64,000 bases of DNA, taken from Psychroserpens ponticola (lineage in GTDB: Bacteria > Bacteroidota > Bacteroidia > Flavobacteriales > Flavobacteriaceae). The position numbers were made by a program, and so were the translations under genes. The stretch spans positions 1,127,001-1,191,000 of the forward strand of contig NZ_CP116221.1 in assembly GCF_023556315.2 (NCBI RefSeq), given 5' to 3'. The notes under the pieces are model-generated. The model was not told the origin of the DNA and ran no database searches. It worked only from the letters and a program-made list of their open reading frames with translations. Below, piece by piece: positions 7,767-16,618 of this stretch (positions are counted from its first letter, which is position 1; each line of letters starts with the position of its first letter).

Positions 7767-9268
7767 AATTGCGCTTGGTTTGGAAGTTCTATAATGAACG
7801 TTGAGCCTTTATGTTCTTGGCTTTCAAATGAAATAGAACCATTTAAATGTTCTAAATGATCTTTAACAATGTTTAATCCAATCCCTGTGCCTTGTATAAG
7901 TAAGACGTTTTCTGCCCTAAAATAACGATTGAATATGTTTTTGTGATCCTTTTCAGGAATTCCAATACCATTGTCTATAACTTTAAACGTCGTTCTATCG
8001 TTATTTTGAGTAATCTCAATATCTATATTGGTATTCTCTGGAGAGTATTTAATTGCATTGTATATTAAATTAGATAATGCTAATTCTACAATTTTTTCAT
8101 CTTGATATAAGGAAATATCATCAATATGTTCTGGGTAGTTGATTTGTTGACCATCTTTTAGTAGCATGTTTGCATTGTAGATGACTTCATTTAAAACTTT
8201 ACTTAATTTAAAGGTTGTAAATTTATAATTGACTTTACCTTTTTCTAATTTTTCTATAGAAAGAAAATCAGTTATGATTGTATTGAGGTATTGTACTTTG
8301 TCTGTAATTGTTTTAACATGTTTTTCTCTTTTGTCTTGTTGCTCTGTCAGTTTATATTTATTCAATAAAATGGTAGAAGTTAAAATGCCGCTTAGAGGTG
8401 TTTTGAATTCATGCGATACCATTGATAAAAACTTAGTTTTTAAATCATTGAGTTCTTTTTCAGCAGTTAAAGCCGTTTTCAATTCTTTAGTTCGTATTGC
8501 AACTGTCTTTTCTAATTTTTCAGTATAGTTTTTTTGTTCTGTGATGTCTAAAATAATAGCAACATATACATCTCTATCTCCTAGTTTTGAGCGTTGTAGG
8601 TGAACATTTACAGGGTATGTGCTTCCAGATTTTCGTTGATGTATCGTTTCAAATTCGATTTTTTCAATAGTTGATTGATTGAGTAATTTGAGTTCTTTTC
8701 TAAACTGCGATTCTGTATAGTTAGGTTTTATATCTACAGGTGACATCGTAATAATTTCTTCTAAACTATAGCCTATGTTTTTTTGTGCACCAACATTAGC
8801 ATTTATAAATTGTAGTGTTTTTGCATCAAATACATAAATCTCATTTAAGGATTCTAGAATAATTTTTGATAAATGATTTTTTTCTTGCTCTAATTTTTTT
8901 CGTTCTGTAATATCAACGATCAAGGCCATGACAAAATTCTGACCATAAACAGTAAAAGGATTTAAACTAGCTTCAATAGGGAAAATACTTCCGTCTTTTT
9001 TCGCGCCAAAAATATCACGACCATGTCCCATTCGACGCTGTTTGTGGTCTCTTACGAAACCTCTAAAATGTTCGCCATGGTTGGCATGATAATTTTGCGG
9101 TATTAAGATGTTTAAATGCTGATTTGACAGTTCTTTACTTTTGTATCCAAACATTAACTCTGCAGATTTGTTGGCTTCAACAATGTTTTGCTGTTCATCC
9201 ACAATAATTACGCCTTCTGAAACGGACTCTAAAAGGATATTAAAAATCTCTTGATCTTGCTTAAACAT
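7763..9268 (-). CDS. double-PAS sensor histidine kinase, FixL-like first PAS
   Basis: This is a soluble hybrid-free kinase of 501 residues without membrane segments. PAS 1 spans about 10-125, PAS 2 about 135-250, followed by a short coiled coil, a HisKA domain with H286 in VSHEFKTPLSG, and a HATPase with the NLIYNAIKYSP N box, DNGIGIP G1 and GTGIGLNIV G2. PAS 1 resembles the haem PAS of FixL: H64 in YHANHGEHF aligns with the FixL proximal haem histidine, and R84 in GHGRDIFGAKKDG aligns with the FixL ligand-switch arginine. Many non-haem PAS domains share part of this pattern, so oxygen sensing is only suggested. It is co-transcribed with the receiver-CRP regulator and is probably its kinase. 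Confidence 0.88.
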   Translation of the reverse strand: MFKQDQEIFNILLESVSEGVIIVDEQQNIVEANKSAELMFGYKSKELSNQHLNILIPQNYHANHGEHFRGFVRDHKQRRMGHGRDIFGAKKDGSIFPIEASLNPFTVYGQNFVMALIVDITERKKLEQEKNHLSKIILESLNEIYVFDAKTLQFINANVGAQKNIGYSLEEIITMSPVDIKPNYTESQFRKELKLLNQSTIEKIEFETIHQRKSGSTYPVNVHLQRSKLGDRDVYVAIILDITEQKNYTEKLEKTVAIRTKELKTALTAEKELNDLKTKFLSMVSHEFKTPLSGILTSTILLNKYKLTEQQDKREKHVKTITDKVQYLNTIITDFLSIEKLEKGKVNYKFTTFKLSKVLNEVIYNANMLLKDGQQINYPEHIDDISLYQDEKIVELALSNLIYNAIKYSPENTNIDIEITQNNDRTTFKVIDNGIGIPEKDHKNIFNRYFRAENVLLIQGTGIGLNIVKDHLEHLNGSISFESQEHKGSTFIIELPNQAQL

Positions 9269-9297
9269 GTTTTTTGAAGGTTGATTTTAAAGAAACA

Positions 9298-9305
9298 TAA
9301 AGATA
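9298..9305 (-). promoter_or_regulatory. -7 box for the kinase/regulator operon
   Basis: On the minus strand TATCTTTA matches TAnnTTT with A last. It lies about 30 nt upstream of the kinase start codon at 9268. No class A or B palindrome stands at the module distance, so the regulator operon does not appear to be autoregulated through this motif. Confidence 0.35.
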
Positions 9306-9366
9306 GCTAATCCTATTCAATATTATAAGTCACAACTAATTCTAAAGTTTTAATGTAATAGTTTAA

Positions 9367-9410
9367 CTGATTTATATCATTCTTTTTATGTTATGATAAC
9401 TCTATTTTTA
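9367..9410 (+). promoter_or_regulatory. class A (FNR-like) promoter module
   Basis: The palindrome TGATTTATATCA lies at 9368-9379 (14-mer 9367-9380). A 22-bp gap follows, then TATTTTTA at 9403-9410. The inferred start near 9414 gives a leader of about 20 nt to the TerB-like gene at 9434. Confidence 0.65.
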
Positions 9411-9433
9411 CTATGTAAATTAAAATTGAAGGT

Positions 9434-9844
9434 ATGACAATTCAAAAAAAATTAACGCTCGAGTTTTATCAAAATTTAGGAAAATTATTTTATGCAATAG
9501 CCGCTTCTGATGGTGTCGTAAGAGATTTGGAATTTGCTAAATTAAAAGCGCTTGTAAAACAGCAATGGCTAGAAGTTGATGATGTGCTTGATGCCTTTGG
9601 TGCTGATGCAGCTTACCAAATAGAAATTGTTTTTGATTGGTTAAATGAAGAAGACTTAACAAGTGCAGAAATTTGTTTTAACGATTTTGTAAACTATAAA
9701 AAAGAACAAGCGCATTTATTTACAGATAAGGTAAAGTCTTTAATTTTAAAAACTGCTTCGGCTGTGGCTTATGCATTTTCTGGTATTAATAAAGCAGAGT
9801 TGATTATGCTTGCGAAACTTGAAATGGCCTTAAAAAATATATGA
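9434..9844 (+). CDS. TerB-like helical protein
   Basis: This 136-residue helical protein has AIAASDGVVRDLEFAKLKALV, which resembles the acidic metal-binding motif of the TerB/TerB-like (tellurite-resistance B) superfamily. No signal peptide is seen. It is the first gene of the operon TerB-like/70-residue protein/CbpA/CbpM/MscS behind a class A module. In such families the role is thought to be stress-related and possibly membrane-associated; the exact function here is unknown. Confidence 0.65.
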   Translation: MTIQKKLTLEFYQNLGKLFYAIAASDGVVRDLEFAKLKALVKQQWLEVDDVLDAFGADAAYQIEIVFDWLNEEDLTSAEICFNDFVNYKKEQAHLFTDKVKSLILKTASAVAYAFSGINKAELIMLAKLEMALKNI

Positions 9845-9866
9845 TATAATTAGTGCTCTATATTTT

Positions 9867-10079
9867 ATGAAAACACTCCAAGACATAGAAAATCAAATCA
9901 TAACACTCACTACAAGTATTGAGGTTAATTATCCTGAATTATATGTTATGTTAGATGAAAACCCTTTAACGATGCCAGATAAACTTCATCCTAATATGAC
10001 TATCGAGATTATGGAAGATTATCTTGAAAGTCTCAAGCAAATATTAAAACAATACACCAAAACCCATAACAAAAGCTAA
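9867..10079 (+). CDS. small hypothetical protein in the cbpA-like operon
   Basis: A 70-residue acidic, helical protein ([14 protein letters not shown] at the start; [12 protein letters not shown] helix at the end) without a signal peptide. Its stop overlaps the next start as TAATG, which is strong evidence of translation coupling to the DnaJ-like gene. I do not recognise the family. Confidence 0.7.
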   Translation: MKTLQDIENQIITLTTSIEVNYPELYVMLDENPLTMPDKLHPNMTIEIMEDYLESLKQILKQYTKTHNKS

Positions 10080-10963
10080 TGGCATTTATAGATTATTACA
10101 GTGTGTTGGGAGTTTCCAAAAGTGCTTCAGAAAGCGAATTAAAGAAAGCCTATCGAAAACTAGCTCGGAAATACCATCCAGACCTTAACCCAAACGATAA
10201 AGAAGCAGAACAAAAGTTCAAAGAAGTTAATGAGGCTAATGAAGTATTAAGCAATCCTGAAAATCGTAAAAAGTATGATGAATTTGGTGAGCATTGGCAA
10301 CAATCAGAAGCTTACGAACAAGCAAAGCAGCAGCAAAAACAGAATGCCAGACAGCAATCTTCGCAAGGTGGTTATAGTGATAGTGATTATTCAGATTTTT
10401 TTAGCTCTATGTTTGGAGGTGGAAATGCTAGAGGTCAACGAAGAGAAGTCAAGTTTAAAGGACAGGATTTTAATGCGCAATTACAACTTAATTTAAACGA
10501 TGTTTATAATCCACACAAACAAACATTAACGGTAAATAATAAAAATATTAGAATTACAATTCCTGCTGGTGTACAAAATGGACAAACAATAAGAATTAAA
10601 GGACATGGTGGAAAAGGTGTTAATGGAGGACCTAATGGAGACTTGTATATTGAGTTTTCAATAAAAAACACATCGCAATTTAAAAGAGATGGTGATAATT
10701 TATATGCTTCGGTAGATTTAGATTTATACAAAGCACTTTTAGGAGGCGATATAACTGTTGATACTTTTAATGGAAAAGTGAAATTAACTGTTAAACCAGA
10801 AACTCAAAACGGAACAAAAGTAAAACTCAAAGGAAAAGGGTTTCCGAAGTATAAAAAGGAAAGACAGTTTGGAGATTTATATATTACTTATCTTATAAAA
10901 ACGCCAACACAACTTACTGAAAAGGAAAAAGAACTCTTAACAGAATTATCAAAATTACGATAA
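10079..10963 (+). CDS. cbpA: CbpA-type DnaJ co-chaperone
   Basis: The J domain occupies residues 4-69, with the HPD catalytic tripeptide at 33-35 (KYHPDLNP). A Gln/Ser/Gly-rich linker follows (about 75-125), then the DnaJ C-terminal peptide-binding domains ([11 protein letters not shown]-like block at about 160, [18 protein letters not shown] near the end). There is no CxxCxGxG zinc finger and the length is 294 residues, so this is the CbpA/DjlB class rather than DnaJ proper. It stimulates DnaK ATPase; E. coli CbpA also binds curved DNA. The next gene is its modulator CbpM. Confidence 0.9.
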   Translation: MAFIDYYSVLGVSKSASESELKKAYRKLARKYHPDLNPNDKEAEQKFKEVNEANEVLSNPENRKKYDEFGEHWQQSEAYEQAKQQQKQNARQQSSQGGYSDSDYSDFFSSMFGGGNARGQRREVKFKGQDFNAQLQLNLNDVYNPHKQTLTVNNKNIRITIPAGVQNGQTIRIKGHGGKGVNGGPNGDLYIEFSIKNTSQFKRDGDNLYASVDLDLYKALLGGDITVDTFNGKVKLTVKPETQNGTKVKLKGKGFPKYKKERQFGDLYITYLIKTPTQLTEKEKELLTELSKLR

Positions 10964-10964
10964 C

Positions 10965-11261
10965 ATGGACACGACACAGCTCATCTCAATCCAACAATTT
11001 TGTACACATTATAATGTTCCAATTAGCTTTGTAAATGCATTACAGGAGTACGAATTAGTAGAGATTACAATTACTGATCAAGACAATTATTTAAAAACAA
11101 ATCAGCTTAATGATGTCGAAAAAATGATGCGTTTGCATTATGATTTAGATATTAATTTAGAAGGTATTGATGTTATTTACAATTTATTAAAACAAGTAGA
11201 ATCTCTTCAGTCTGAACTTATTGTCCTTAGAAATAAGGTGAACTTTTATGAAAAACTTTAG
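10965..11261 (+). CDS. cbpM: CbpM-like chaperone modulator
   Basis: A 98-residue protein with an N-terminal MerR-like helix-turn-helix segment (LISIQQFCTHYNVPISFVNALQEYELV) and a C-terminal helical coiled coil (LKQVESLQSELIVLRNKVNFYEKL). Size, domain order and position one nucleotide after the CbpA gene match CbpM, which binds the CbpA J domain and inhibits it. Sequence similarity to E. coli CbpM is only moderate by eye, but the context makes the call firm. Confidence 0.82.
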   Translation: MDTTQLISIQQFCTHYNVPISFVNALQEYELVEITITDQDNYLKTNQLNDVEKMMRLHYDLDINLEGIDVIYNLLKQVESLQSELIVLRNKVNFYEKL

Positions 11262-11272
11262 ATGGATTCTCA

Positions 11273-12196
11273 ATGACAGAAATAGAACAATTAAGAGACT
11301 GGATTAACACTAATCCTTTTATATGGAGTATTGTTAAGTTTATGATGATCCTAATTGTTGTATTGTTTTGCATTCAATTGCTTAGAAGATATTTAAAAAA
11401 GAAGATTACAAACACTGTCATACGTTATAAAGCTCAAAAAGGTATCGAAATTTTGGGTTATGCTTTGTTAATCATTCTGGCAATTATTTACTTTTCGGGA
11501 ACCATCAAAGATTTTACAATTGTAATAGGTTTGTTTACTGCAGGATTGGCTTTTACCTTACAGGAGTTGATTTTGAGCGTTGCAGGTTCTGTCTATATTT
11601 TTCTAGTGAAAGTCTATAAGCCTGGTGATCGCATTGAAATCAATGGTATTAAAGGAGATGTGATTGATGTCGATAGTATTTATACCACTATGATGGAAAT
11701 TGGTCAATGGGTAAGTAGTGATAATTACAGTGGTCGAATTGTGAAATTAAGTAATGCTTTCGTTTTTAAAGGACCAATTTATAATTACTCCCAAGATTTT
11801 CCGTTTATCTGGGACGAATTTAATTTACCTATTCGTTATGGTTCTGATATTGATTTAGCAAAGTCAATGATAATTAAAATAGCTTCGGAAGTACTTTCAG
11901 AATACACAACAAATTCAAAAGCCGAATGGAAAAGTGTCGTTAATAAATACTACATTGAAGACGCACAAATTGATCCAACTTTAGCCATATCTCTCACTGA
12001 TAATTGGATCCAATTCAATTTGAGATACATTGTCGATTTCAAGAAACGTAGGTTTATAAAGGATCTTCTGAATGATAAAATAAGAATGGAAATTGAAAAC
12101 ACAAATGGTAAAATTATTTTAGCATCAACAACAATAGAGCTGATTAAAATTCCTGAATTAAAAGTGAATTTGGGTGAAGATAAAAAGGGACAATAA
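11273..12196 (+). CDS. MscS-family mechanosensitive channel
   Basis: This is an inner-membrane small-conductance channel of 307 residues. Hydrophobic segments lie at about 17-37, 58-75 and 80-105. The third contains the glycine/alanine-rich pore helix (FTAGLAFTLQELILSVAGSVYIFL), followed by the MscS beta domain (KPGDRIEINGIKGDVIDVDSIYTTMMEI). The C-terminal cytoplasmic domain is present. It ends the class A stress operon, where it may release solutes under osmotic shock. The 190-nt gap to the next gene holds the class B module at 12327. Confidence 0.88.
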   Translation: MTEIEQLRDWINTNPFIWSIVKFMMILIVVLFCIQLLRRYLKKKITNTVIRYKAQKGIEILGYALLIILAIIYFSGTIKDFTIVIGLFTAGLAFTLQELILSVAGSVYIFLVKVYKPGDRIEINGIKGDVIDVDSIYTTMMEIGQWVSSDNYSGRIVKLSNAFVFKGPIYNYSQDFPFIWDEFNLPIRYGSDIDLAKSMIIKIASEVLSEYTTNSKAEWKSVVNKYYIEDAQIDPTLAISLTDNWIQFNLRYIVDFKKRRFIKDLLNDKIRMEIENTNGKIILASTTIELIKIPELKVNLGEDKKGQ

Positions 12197-12326
12197 ATAC
12201 TAGAGAATTTTATTGGATAGGTCTAATTGCTTATTGTGAGTTGATGAGTTTCCATATGTCAAAAGTTGTTGTAGCATTTGTTCTGAAAAAACTTAAAAAG
12301 CAAGCAAAATAATTGACTTTTCATGT

Positions 12327-12370
12327 GTAACAAAAGTTACTATATAAGTCTGTCTAATCCTATAAATTTG
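12327..12370 (+). promoter_or_regulatory. class B promoter module (GTAAC-N4-GTTAC)
   Basis: GTAACAAAAGTTAC at 12327-12340 is a perfect inverted repeat of 5-bp arms around four bases. After 22 bp comes TAAATTTG at 12363-12370, a full match to TAnnTTTG. The inferred leader to the start at 12387 is about 12 nt. The palindrome centre would lie near -41, the class II activator position. Confidence 0.7.
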
Positions 12371-12386
12371 TTTTAATAAGAATAGT

Positions 12387-12749
12387 ATGAGAAAAATAAT
12401 ATTAGTAATGTCAATATTTAGTTCAATTTTTGGGATGACTGCACAGCAATTAGATCAAATAAAAGTTTTAGAACCTAGCGATTATAAAATAGCTATTGAA
12501 AGTAAGAATGTACAACTTATAGATGTACGAACAAGTAGAGAATACAATTCCGAACATATTAAAAATGCTTTAAATATAGATGTCTTAAATAGAAAAACCT
12601 TTATAGCTTATTTTAAGGAGTTAGATCCAAACGAACCAGTTTATTTATATTGTAGGTCTGGAAGTAGAAGTCAAAGGGCAACCAAATTATTAGTAGAGTT
12701 AGGCTTCAAAGAGATTTACGATTTAAAAGGTGGCATTTTAAATTATTAA
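12387..12749 (+). CDS. periplasmic rhodanese-like protein
   Basis: A 120-residue single-domain rhodanese with an N-terminal signal peptide (cleavage likely after MTAQ). LIDVRTSREYNSEHI and the active-site loop YCRSGSRS (C89) are diagnostic. Such proteins carry sulfane sulfur on the cysteine. It is first in an operon with a dihaem lipoprotein and a thioredoxin, behind a class B module, suggesting a role in periplasmic sulfur or redox chemistry. Confidence 0.9.
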   Translation: MRKIILVMSIFSSIFGMTAQQLDQIKVLEPSDYKIAIESKNVQLIDVRTSREYNSEHIKNALNIDVLNRKTFIAYFKELDPNEPVYLYCRSGSRSQRATKLLVELGFKEIYDLKGGILNY

Positions 12750-12752
12750 ATC

Positions 12753-13748
12753 ATGAAAAAAACATTAATTATTTTTACGTTATCTCTATTCATTTTTAGT
12801 TGTAATAATGAAAAAAAGAATACAACACTTACCTCAGTAAAAACGCTTGAAGGAGAAAGTGCTCATCCTGGTAAAAAGTTAATGGAGACTAATTGTTATG
12901 TGTGTCATAGTCCAACAGCTAGTCAAGATGATAGAGTAGGACCTCCAATGATTGCTATAAAAAAACATTATATAGACAGTAATACTTCAAAAGATGAATT
13001 TATAAAATCCATGCAAGCTTGGATAAAGAATCCAAAAGAAGATGATGCTAAAATGTTTGGAGCCGTAAAACGTTTTGGACTAATGCCTAAGCAATCTTTT
13101 CCAGATGAAACTATTCAGCAAATAGCAGATTATATGTTTGATAATGAAATAGAGCAACCAATTTGGTTTGAAGATCATTTTAAAGGTAAAAAAGAAAAAG
13201 GCAAGGGAAATAATAAAGGAAAAGGAATGCACAAGCAACAGGCGCAATCTAGTTTTGAAAAGTTGCCGTATGGAGAACGTGGCTTAACATATGCACTATC
13301 AACGAAAGCAGTTTTGGGTAAAAATCTCATGGGTACAATTCAAAAGAAAGGCGTTATAGAAGCTTTAGCTTTTTGCAATGAACAAGCATATCCTTTAACA
13401 GATAGTATGTCTGTAGTACATAATGCTAATATCAAACGTGTTTCAGATAAACCTAGAAATCAAAATAACCAAGCGAATTCATTTGAAATAAATAAAATCG
13501 AAACCTTTAAAAAGCAATTAAAAAATAAATTAGAGATTGAACCTATTGTTGCAGAAATAGAAGAAAAAGTCCATGTATATTATCCTATTATTACAAATGA
13601 TATGTGCTTGAAATGTCATGGCACACCAAATCAGTCTGTAACTAATGAAACATTAAATAAGCTTCAGCAATTATATCCAAACGATAAGGCTTTAGGATAT
13701 AATATAAATGAAATTAGAGGTATTTGGAGTGTTACTTTTGATAAATAA
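12753..13748 (+). CDS. dihaem c-type cytochrome lipoprotein with DUF3365
   Basis: The lipoprotein signal ends at C17 (IFSC). The first haem site CYVCH (48-52) belongs to a cytochrome c domain with a likely axial Met in FGLMPKQSFPDE. After a Lys/Gly linker (about 148-165) comes a DUF3365 (Tll0287-like) domain, with a second haem site CLKCH at about 284-288 in DMCLKCHGTP. It is an outer- or inner-membrane-anchored electron carrier. It lies 3 nt after the rhodanese gene and 12 nt before a thioredoxin gene, so the three are co-transcribed. Confidence 0.88.
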   Translation: MKKTLIIFTLSLFIFSCNNEKKNTTLTSVKTLEGESAHPGKKLMETNCYVCHSPTASQDDRVGPPMIAIKKHYIDSNTSKDEFIKSMQAWIKNPKEDDAKMFGAVKRFGLMPKQSFPDETIQQIADYMFDNEIEQPIWFEDHFKGKKEKGKGNNKGKGMHKQQAQSSFEKLPYGERGLTYALSTKAVLGKNLMGTIQKKGVIEALAFCNEQAYPLTDSMSVVHNANIKRVSDKPRNQNNQANSFEINKIETFKKQLKNKLEIEPIVAEIEEKVHVYYPIITNDMCLKCHGTPNQSVTNETLNKLQQLYPNDKALGYNINEIRGIWSVTFDK

Positions 13749-13760
13749 ATCAAGTCAGGT

Positions 13761-14060
13761 ATGAGTAAATTTTCAGAATTAATAAATCAAGATAAACCGG
13801 TTTTAGTAGATTTTTTTGCAGAGTGGTGTGGACCATGTAAAATGATGAGTCCTATTTTAAAACAGGTAAAAGACAATTTAGGAGATAAAGTAGCAATTAT
13901 AAAAATTGATGTCGATAAGAACCAAGCTTTAGCTGCAAAATATCAAGTGAGAGGTGTGCCAACACTTATGCTGTTTAAAAAAGGGAAGCAAGTTTGGCGA
14001 CAATCAGGTGTGCTTCAAAAAGATGAAATTATAAACATTATTACTTCTAAGGGATCATAA
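13761..14060 (+). CDS. trxA: thioredoxin
   Basis: A 99-residue cytoplasmic thioredoxin: WCGPCK at 22-27, IKIDVDKNQALAAKYQVRGVPTLMLF with the cis-Pro GVPT. There is no signal peptide. It is last in the class B rhodanese/cytochrome operon. The gene symbol is by family only, as the organism probably has further thioredoxins. Confidence 0.9.
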   Translation: MSKFSELINQDKPVLVDFFAEWCGPCKMMSPILKQVKDNLGDKVAIIKIDVDKNQALAAKYQVRGVPTLMLFKKGKQVWRQSGVLQKDEIINIITSKGS

Positions 14061-14149
14061 TTCATTTGAAGATAACACTTTTACTTTTTAAGATGCTTGT
14101 GTTATTTAGCCCAATACTTACTGTTTTTATTGATGGATTTTTTAAATTA

Positions 14150-14193
14150 CTGATAAGTATCATATTAATTTTTAGTGTAATACTCTAATTTTA
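14150..14193 (+). promoter_or_regulatory. class A (FNR-like) promoter module
   Basis: TGATAAGTATCA at 14151-14162 is followed 22 bp after the 14-mer by TAATTTTA at 14186-14193. The inferred start near 14197 leaves about 25 nt to the small ORF at 14222. This placement is the main reason for calling that short ORF a gene. Confidence 0.65.
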
Positions 14194-14221
14194 GAATTCA
14201 ATCCAACAAATATTAAATATT

Positions 14222-14371
14222 ATGATTTCTCAAAGCATTGCATTATCGAACTGGACTAATGGTGTTGTTATGATTACTATATTTGGGCTAGTTTGTTTCG
14301 TTTTAATTGGATTTATAGTTAACTCTATGACCAGTAACGATAGGGATAAAAGAGAACCTAAAGAAAGATAG
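14222..14371 (+). CDS. 49-residue single-span membrane protein
   Basis: The frame from ATG 14222 to TAG 14369-14371 encodes 49 residues. A short polar N-terminus is followed by one hydrophobic span (about residues 14-34, VVMITIFGLVCFVLIGFIV) and a charged tail (SNDRDKREPKER), a topology typical of small accessory membrane proteins. It sits between a class A module and a strong terminator, so it is a complete single-gene unit. I do not recognise the family; small subunits or stabilisers of respiratory complexes look like this, but that is only an analogy. Confidence 0.6.
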   Translation: MISQSIALSNWTNGVVMITIFGLVCFVLIGFIVNSMTSNDRDKREPKER

Positions 14372-14394
14372 TAATCACTATTATTCTTAATTTT

Positions 14395-14430
14395 TAAAAA
14401 AGTAACGCATATAAATGCGCTACTTTTTTT
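14395..14430. terminator. bidirectional intrinsic terminator
   Basis: An A-run, stem AGTAaCGCAT / ATGCGcTACT with a 4-nt loop (14411-14414) and one mismatch, then a T-run. Because it has A's on the left and T's on the right it can serve both the small membrane protein gene and the converging TonB receptor gene. Confidence 0.8.
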
Positions 14431-14450
14431 GTCTACTATTAAAATATCTG

Positions 14451-16553
14451 TTAAAATTTATATTGTAAAAAGGCAGAAAAATTGCGTCCTGGTTCTGTAA
14501 TTGATGTTCGTCCAAAATCTGCTTGATTAGTGAAAGAGAAGTTTAAATGGTTGTTGTAAGTTTCATCAAAAGCATTAATTACGGCTACGCCTAAAGTTAT
14601 ATTTTTAATAGGTTTTACGCCAAAACGTATATCTAAAGTTTGGTAGCCATCGGTTTCAGTTTCACCAAAACTTCTAGAAATATGATCTTGTTTAGATACT
14701 ACATTGTATTGTATGTTTCCCCAAAATTTTTCTTTTTGAAAACCTAAACTTAGCTTCGTATTAAATGGTGATATTAAAGGCAACGATTCATTTAAATCCT
14801 TGTTTTTTGCATATACATAGGCAAATTCAGTTTTAAAATAATAGTCATTTAGAAAATCGATTTGAGCCATAGCTTCAAATCCAGTTTTGTAAGCTTCGTC
14901 TATATTTTGAAATACCTTTACATTTGTAGGATTTGTTGTCGGGTTAAATTTACGTGTTATGGTTGGGTCTATGACGCCAACGATATAGTTTTCAAAGAAT
15001 GAATAATAGAAAGAAGTTTCATATGTAAAGCTATTAAATCCATTTTTCAAAGGCTCTCTACCTTTAAAACCTATTTCAAATTGATTATTAACTTCAGCTT
15101 TTAAATTAGGATTTCCAATATATTCATATGGATCTTGGCCTACAGTAAAGTGATTAATAAAACGCTCAATCATATTAGCAGAACGAACACCACGACCATA
15201 AGCAACCTCTAAAGTAAAATGATCAGATACTCTGTTTTTTATAGAAACGGTTCCACTTACATTGTGTTCTGTACGTTTTTCTAAATCGTACATGGCTTCA
15301 AAGTCGGCTTCAGGATCTTGTATGTCTGAAGTTACATTATCGTAACGTAATCCTGCTGTAAAAATAATTTTTGAATTAATGCTATATTTTGCTTCTGTAA
15401 ATACACCTAAATCTGTAATATAAGAATCTTGCCAAACCTTATCATTAAACGTTATAGGCATTGGTAACATGTTGCCATTCATTATTTTGACTAATCTTGT
15501 TCTTCCACCATCTCTAGAAATATGCATCGCATCAAAACCAGAAAACATGTTTAGTTTTTCTAATGGTTTCCAGTTGAGTTCTAATTTTCCTCCAATGGTT
15601 GTTGCATCTACAGCAGATGAAGCTTCCATCATCATAAACGAAGGTCTGTTATCATTAGTCATTAAATGATCTACGTAACTATAATAGGCTTTTGTTGTAA
15701 ATGATTTTATGATTTCACCAATATTATCCAATTTATAATCTAATGATAAAATGCTACTATTATCATATTCTGTATCCATTGCAAGTGCAGCATGTAATAC
15801 ATCACGACCAAAAGACTGCCTCCAATGTGCTTGTAAACGTTGATCATCAGAGAAGTTGTAACCTAATTTAATGCCGTAATCTGTGCTTCTAAAAGAGGAA
15901 GGGATTTCTGTTCTATTTCCATCTTCATAATTCCCGAAATCTCTATAGCCAGCATTAACCACGATGTCATATTTTTCTTGAATGTATTGTAGTTGTGCTA
16001 GGTTTACTAATGAGTTTCCGTTGCTTTCATAGCCACCAGAAATTTTTCCGTGTATGCCATCATCTTCATAATCTGGTTTTTGAGTTACTAAATTTACAAT
16101 ACCTCCAAAAGTAGTTCCATATCTGACAGTGTAAGGACCTTTTATAATTTCAATTTTTGAAATTTCTTCAGGAATAATATGTGTTGTTATGGGATCCATT
16201 CTATTCGGACAAGCATGCATAGCTTTTGTGCCACCATCATACTGAATATTTAACTGCTCGTATTGAGCACCTCTAAACGAAGGATCAATAGCATAATTTC
16301 CTCTTTTTATAACTGAAAATCCATTGATATTATTAAATAAATCGGCAACATTTTTGGGTTGCACAATCTTTTCGTCATTTTTACTAGAAACAACGGTTAG
16401 TACTGGATCTTTTTTAATATTTCCAGTAATGATCACCTCATCTAGTTTGGTGATTTTTTGTTTTATGGTGTCTTTTTTGGTTTCGTTTTGCTCTTGACCA
16501 TAAGACATAACTGTAATTAGCGTGCATAATAGCACACTATATAATGTTTTCAT
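14451..16553 (-). CDS. TonB-dependent copper receptor, OprC/NosA-like
   Basis: This is an outer-membrane 22-strand receptor of 700 residues with a signal peptide (ending near SYGQ), plug domain (about 35-155) and barrel ending in the aromatic FLQYKF. The plug contains CPNRM at 115-119 in HACPNRMDP. This matches the CxxxM copper site described for OprC and conserved in NosA, the copper receptor linked to nitrous oxide reductase. No carboxypeptidase-like N-domain is present, so it is not a SusC type. It lies 65 nt downstream of the Cys-rich protein gene (16619) and shares its class A promoter. Confidence 0.82.
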   Translation of the reverse strand: MKTLYSVLLCTLITVMSYGQEQNETKKDTIKQKITKLDEVIITGNIKKDPVLTVVSSKNDEKIVQPKNVADLFNNINGFSVIKRGNYAIDPSFRGAQYEQLNIQYDGGTKAMHACPNRMDPITTHIIPEEISKIEIIKGPYTVRYGTTFGGIVNLVTQKPDYEDDGIHGKISGGYESNGNSLVNLAQLQYIQEKYDIVVNAGYRDFGNYEDGNRTEIPSSFRSTDYGIKLGYNFSDDQRLQAHWRQSFGRDVLHAALAMDTEYDNSSILSLDYKLDNIGEIIKSFTTKAYYSYVDHLMTNDNRPSFMMMEASSAVDATTIGGKLELNWKPLEKLNMFSGFDAMHISRDGGRTRLVKIMNGNMLPMPITFNDKVWQDSYITDLGVFTEAKYSINSKIIFTAGLRYDNVTSDIQDPEADFEAMYDLEKRTEHNVSGTVSIKNRVSDHFTLEVAYGRGVRSANMIERFINHFTVGQDPYEYIGNPNLKAEVNNQFEIGFKGREPLKNGFNSFTYETSFYYSFFENYIVGVIDPTITRKFNPTTNPTNVKVFQNIDEAYKTGFEAMAQIDFLNDYYFKTEFAYVYAKNKDLNESLPLISPFNTKLSLGFQKEKFWGNIQYNVVSKQDHISRSFGETETDGYQTLDIRFGVKPIKNITLGVAVINAFDETYNNHLNFSFTNQADFGRTSITEPGRNFSAFLQYKF

Positions 16554-16618
16554 GTATTGAATATTATAGTTAACTTAAATGTTTGTGGTAGATATAAATA
16601 CCAGTAATTGAAGAAAAA

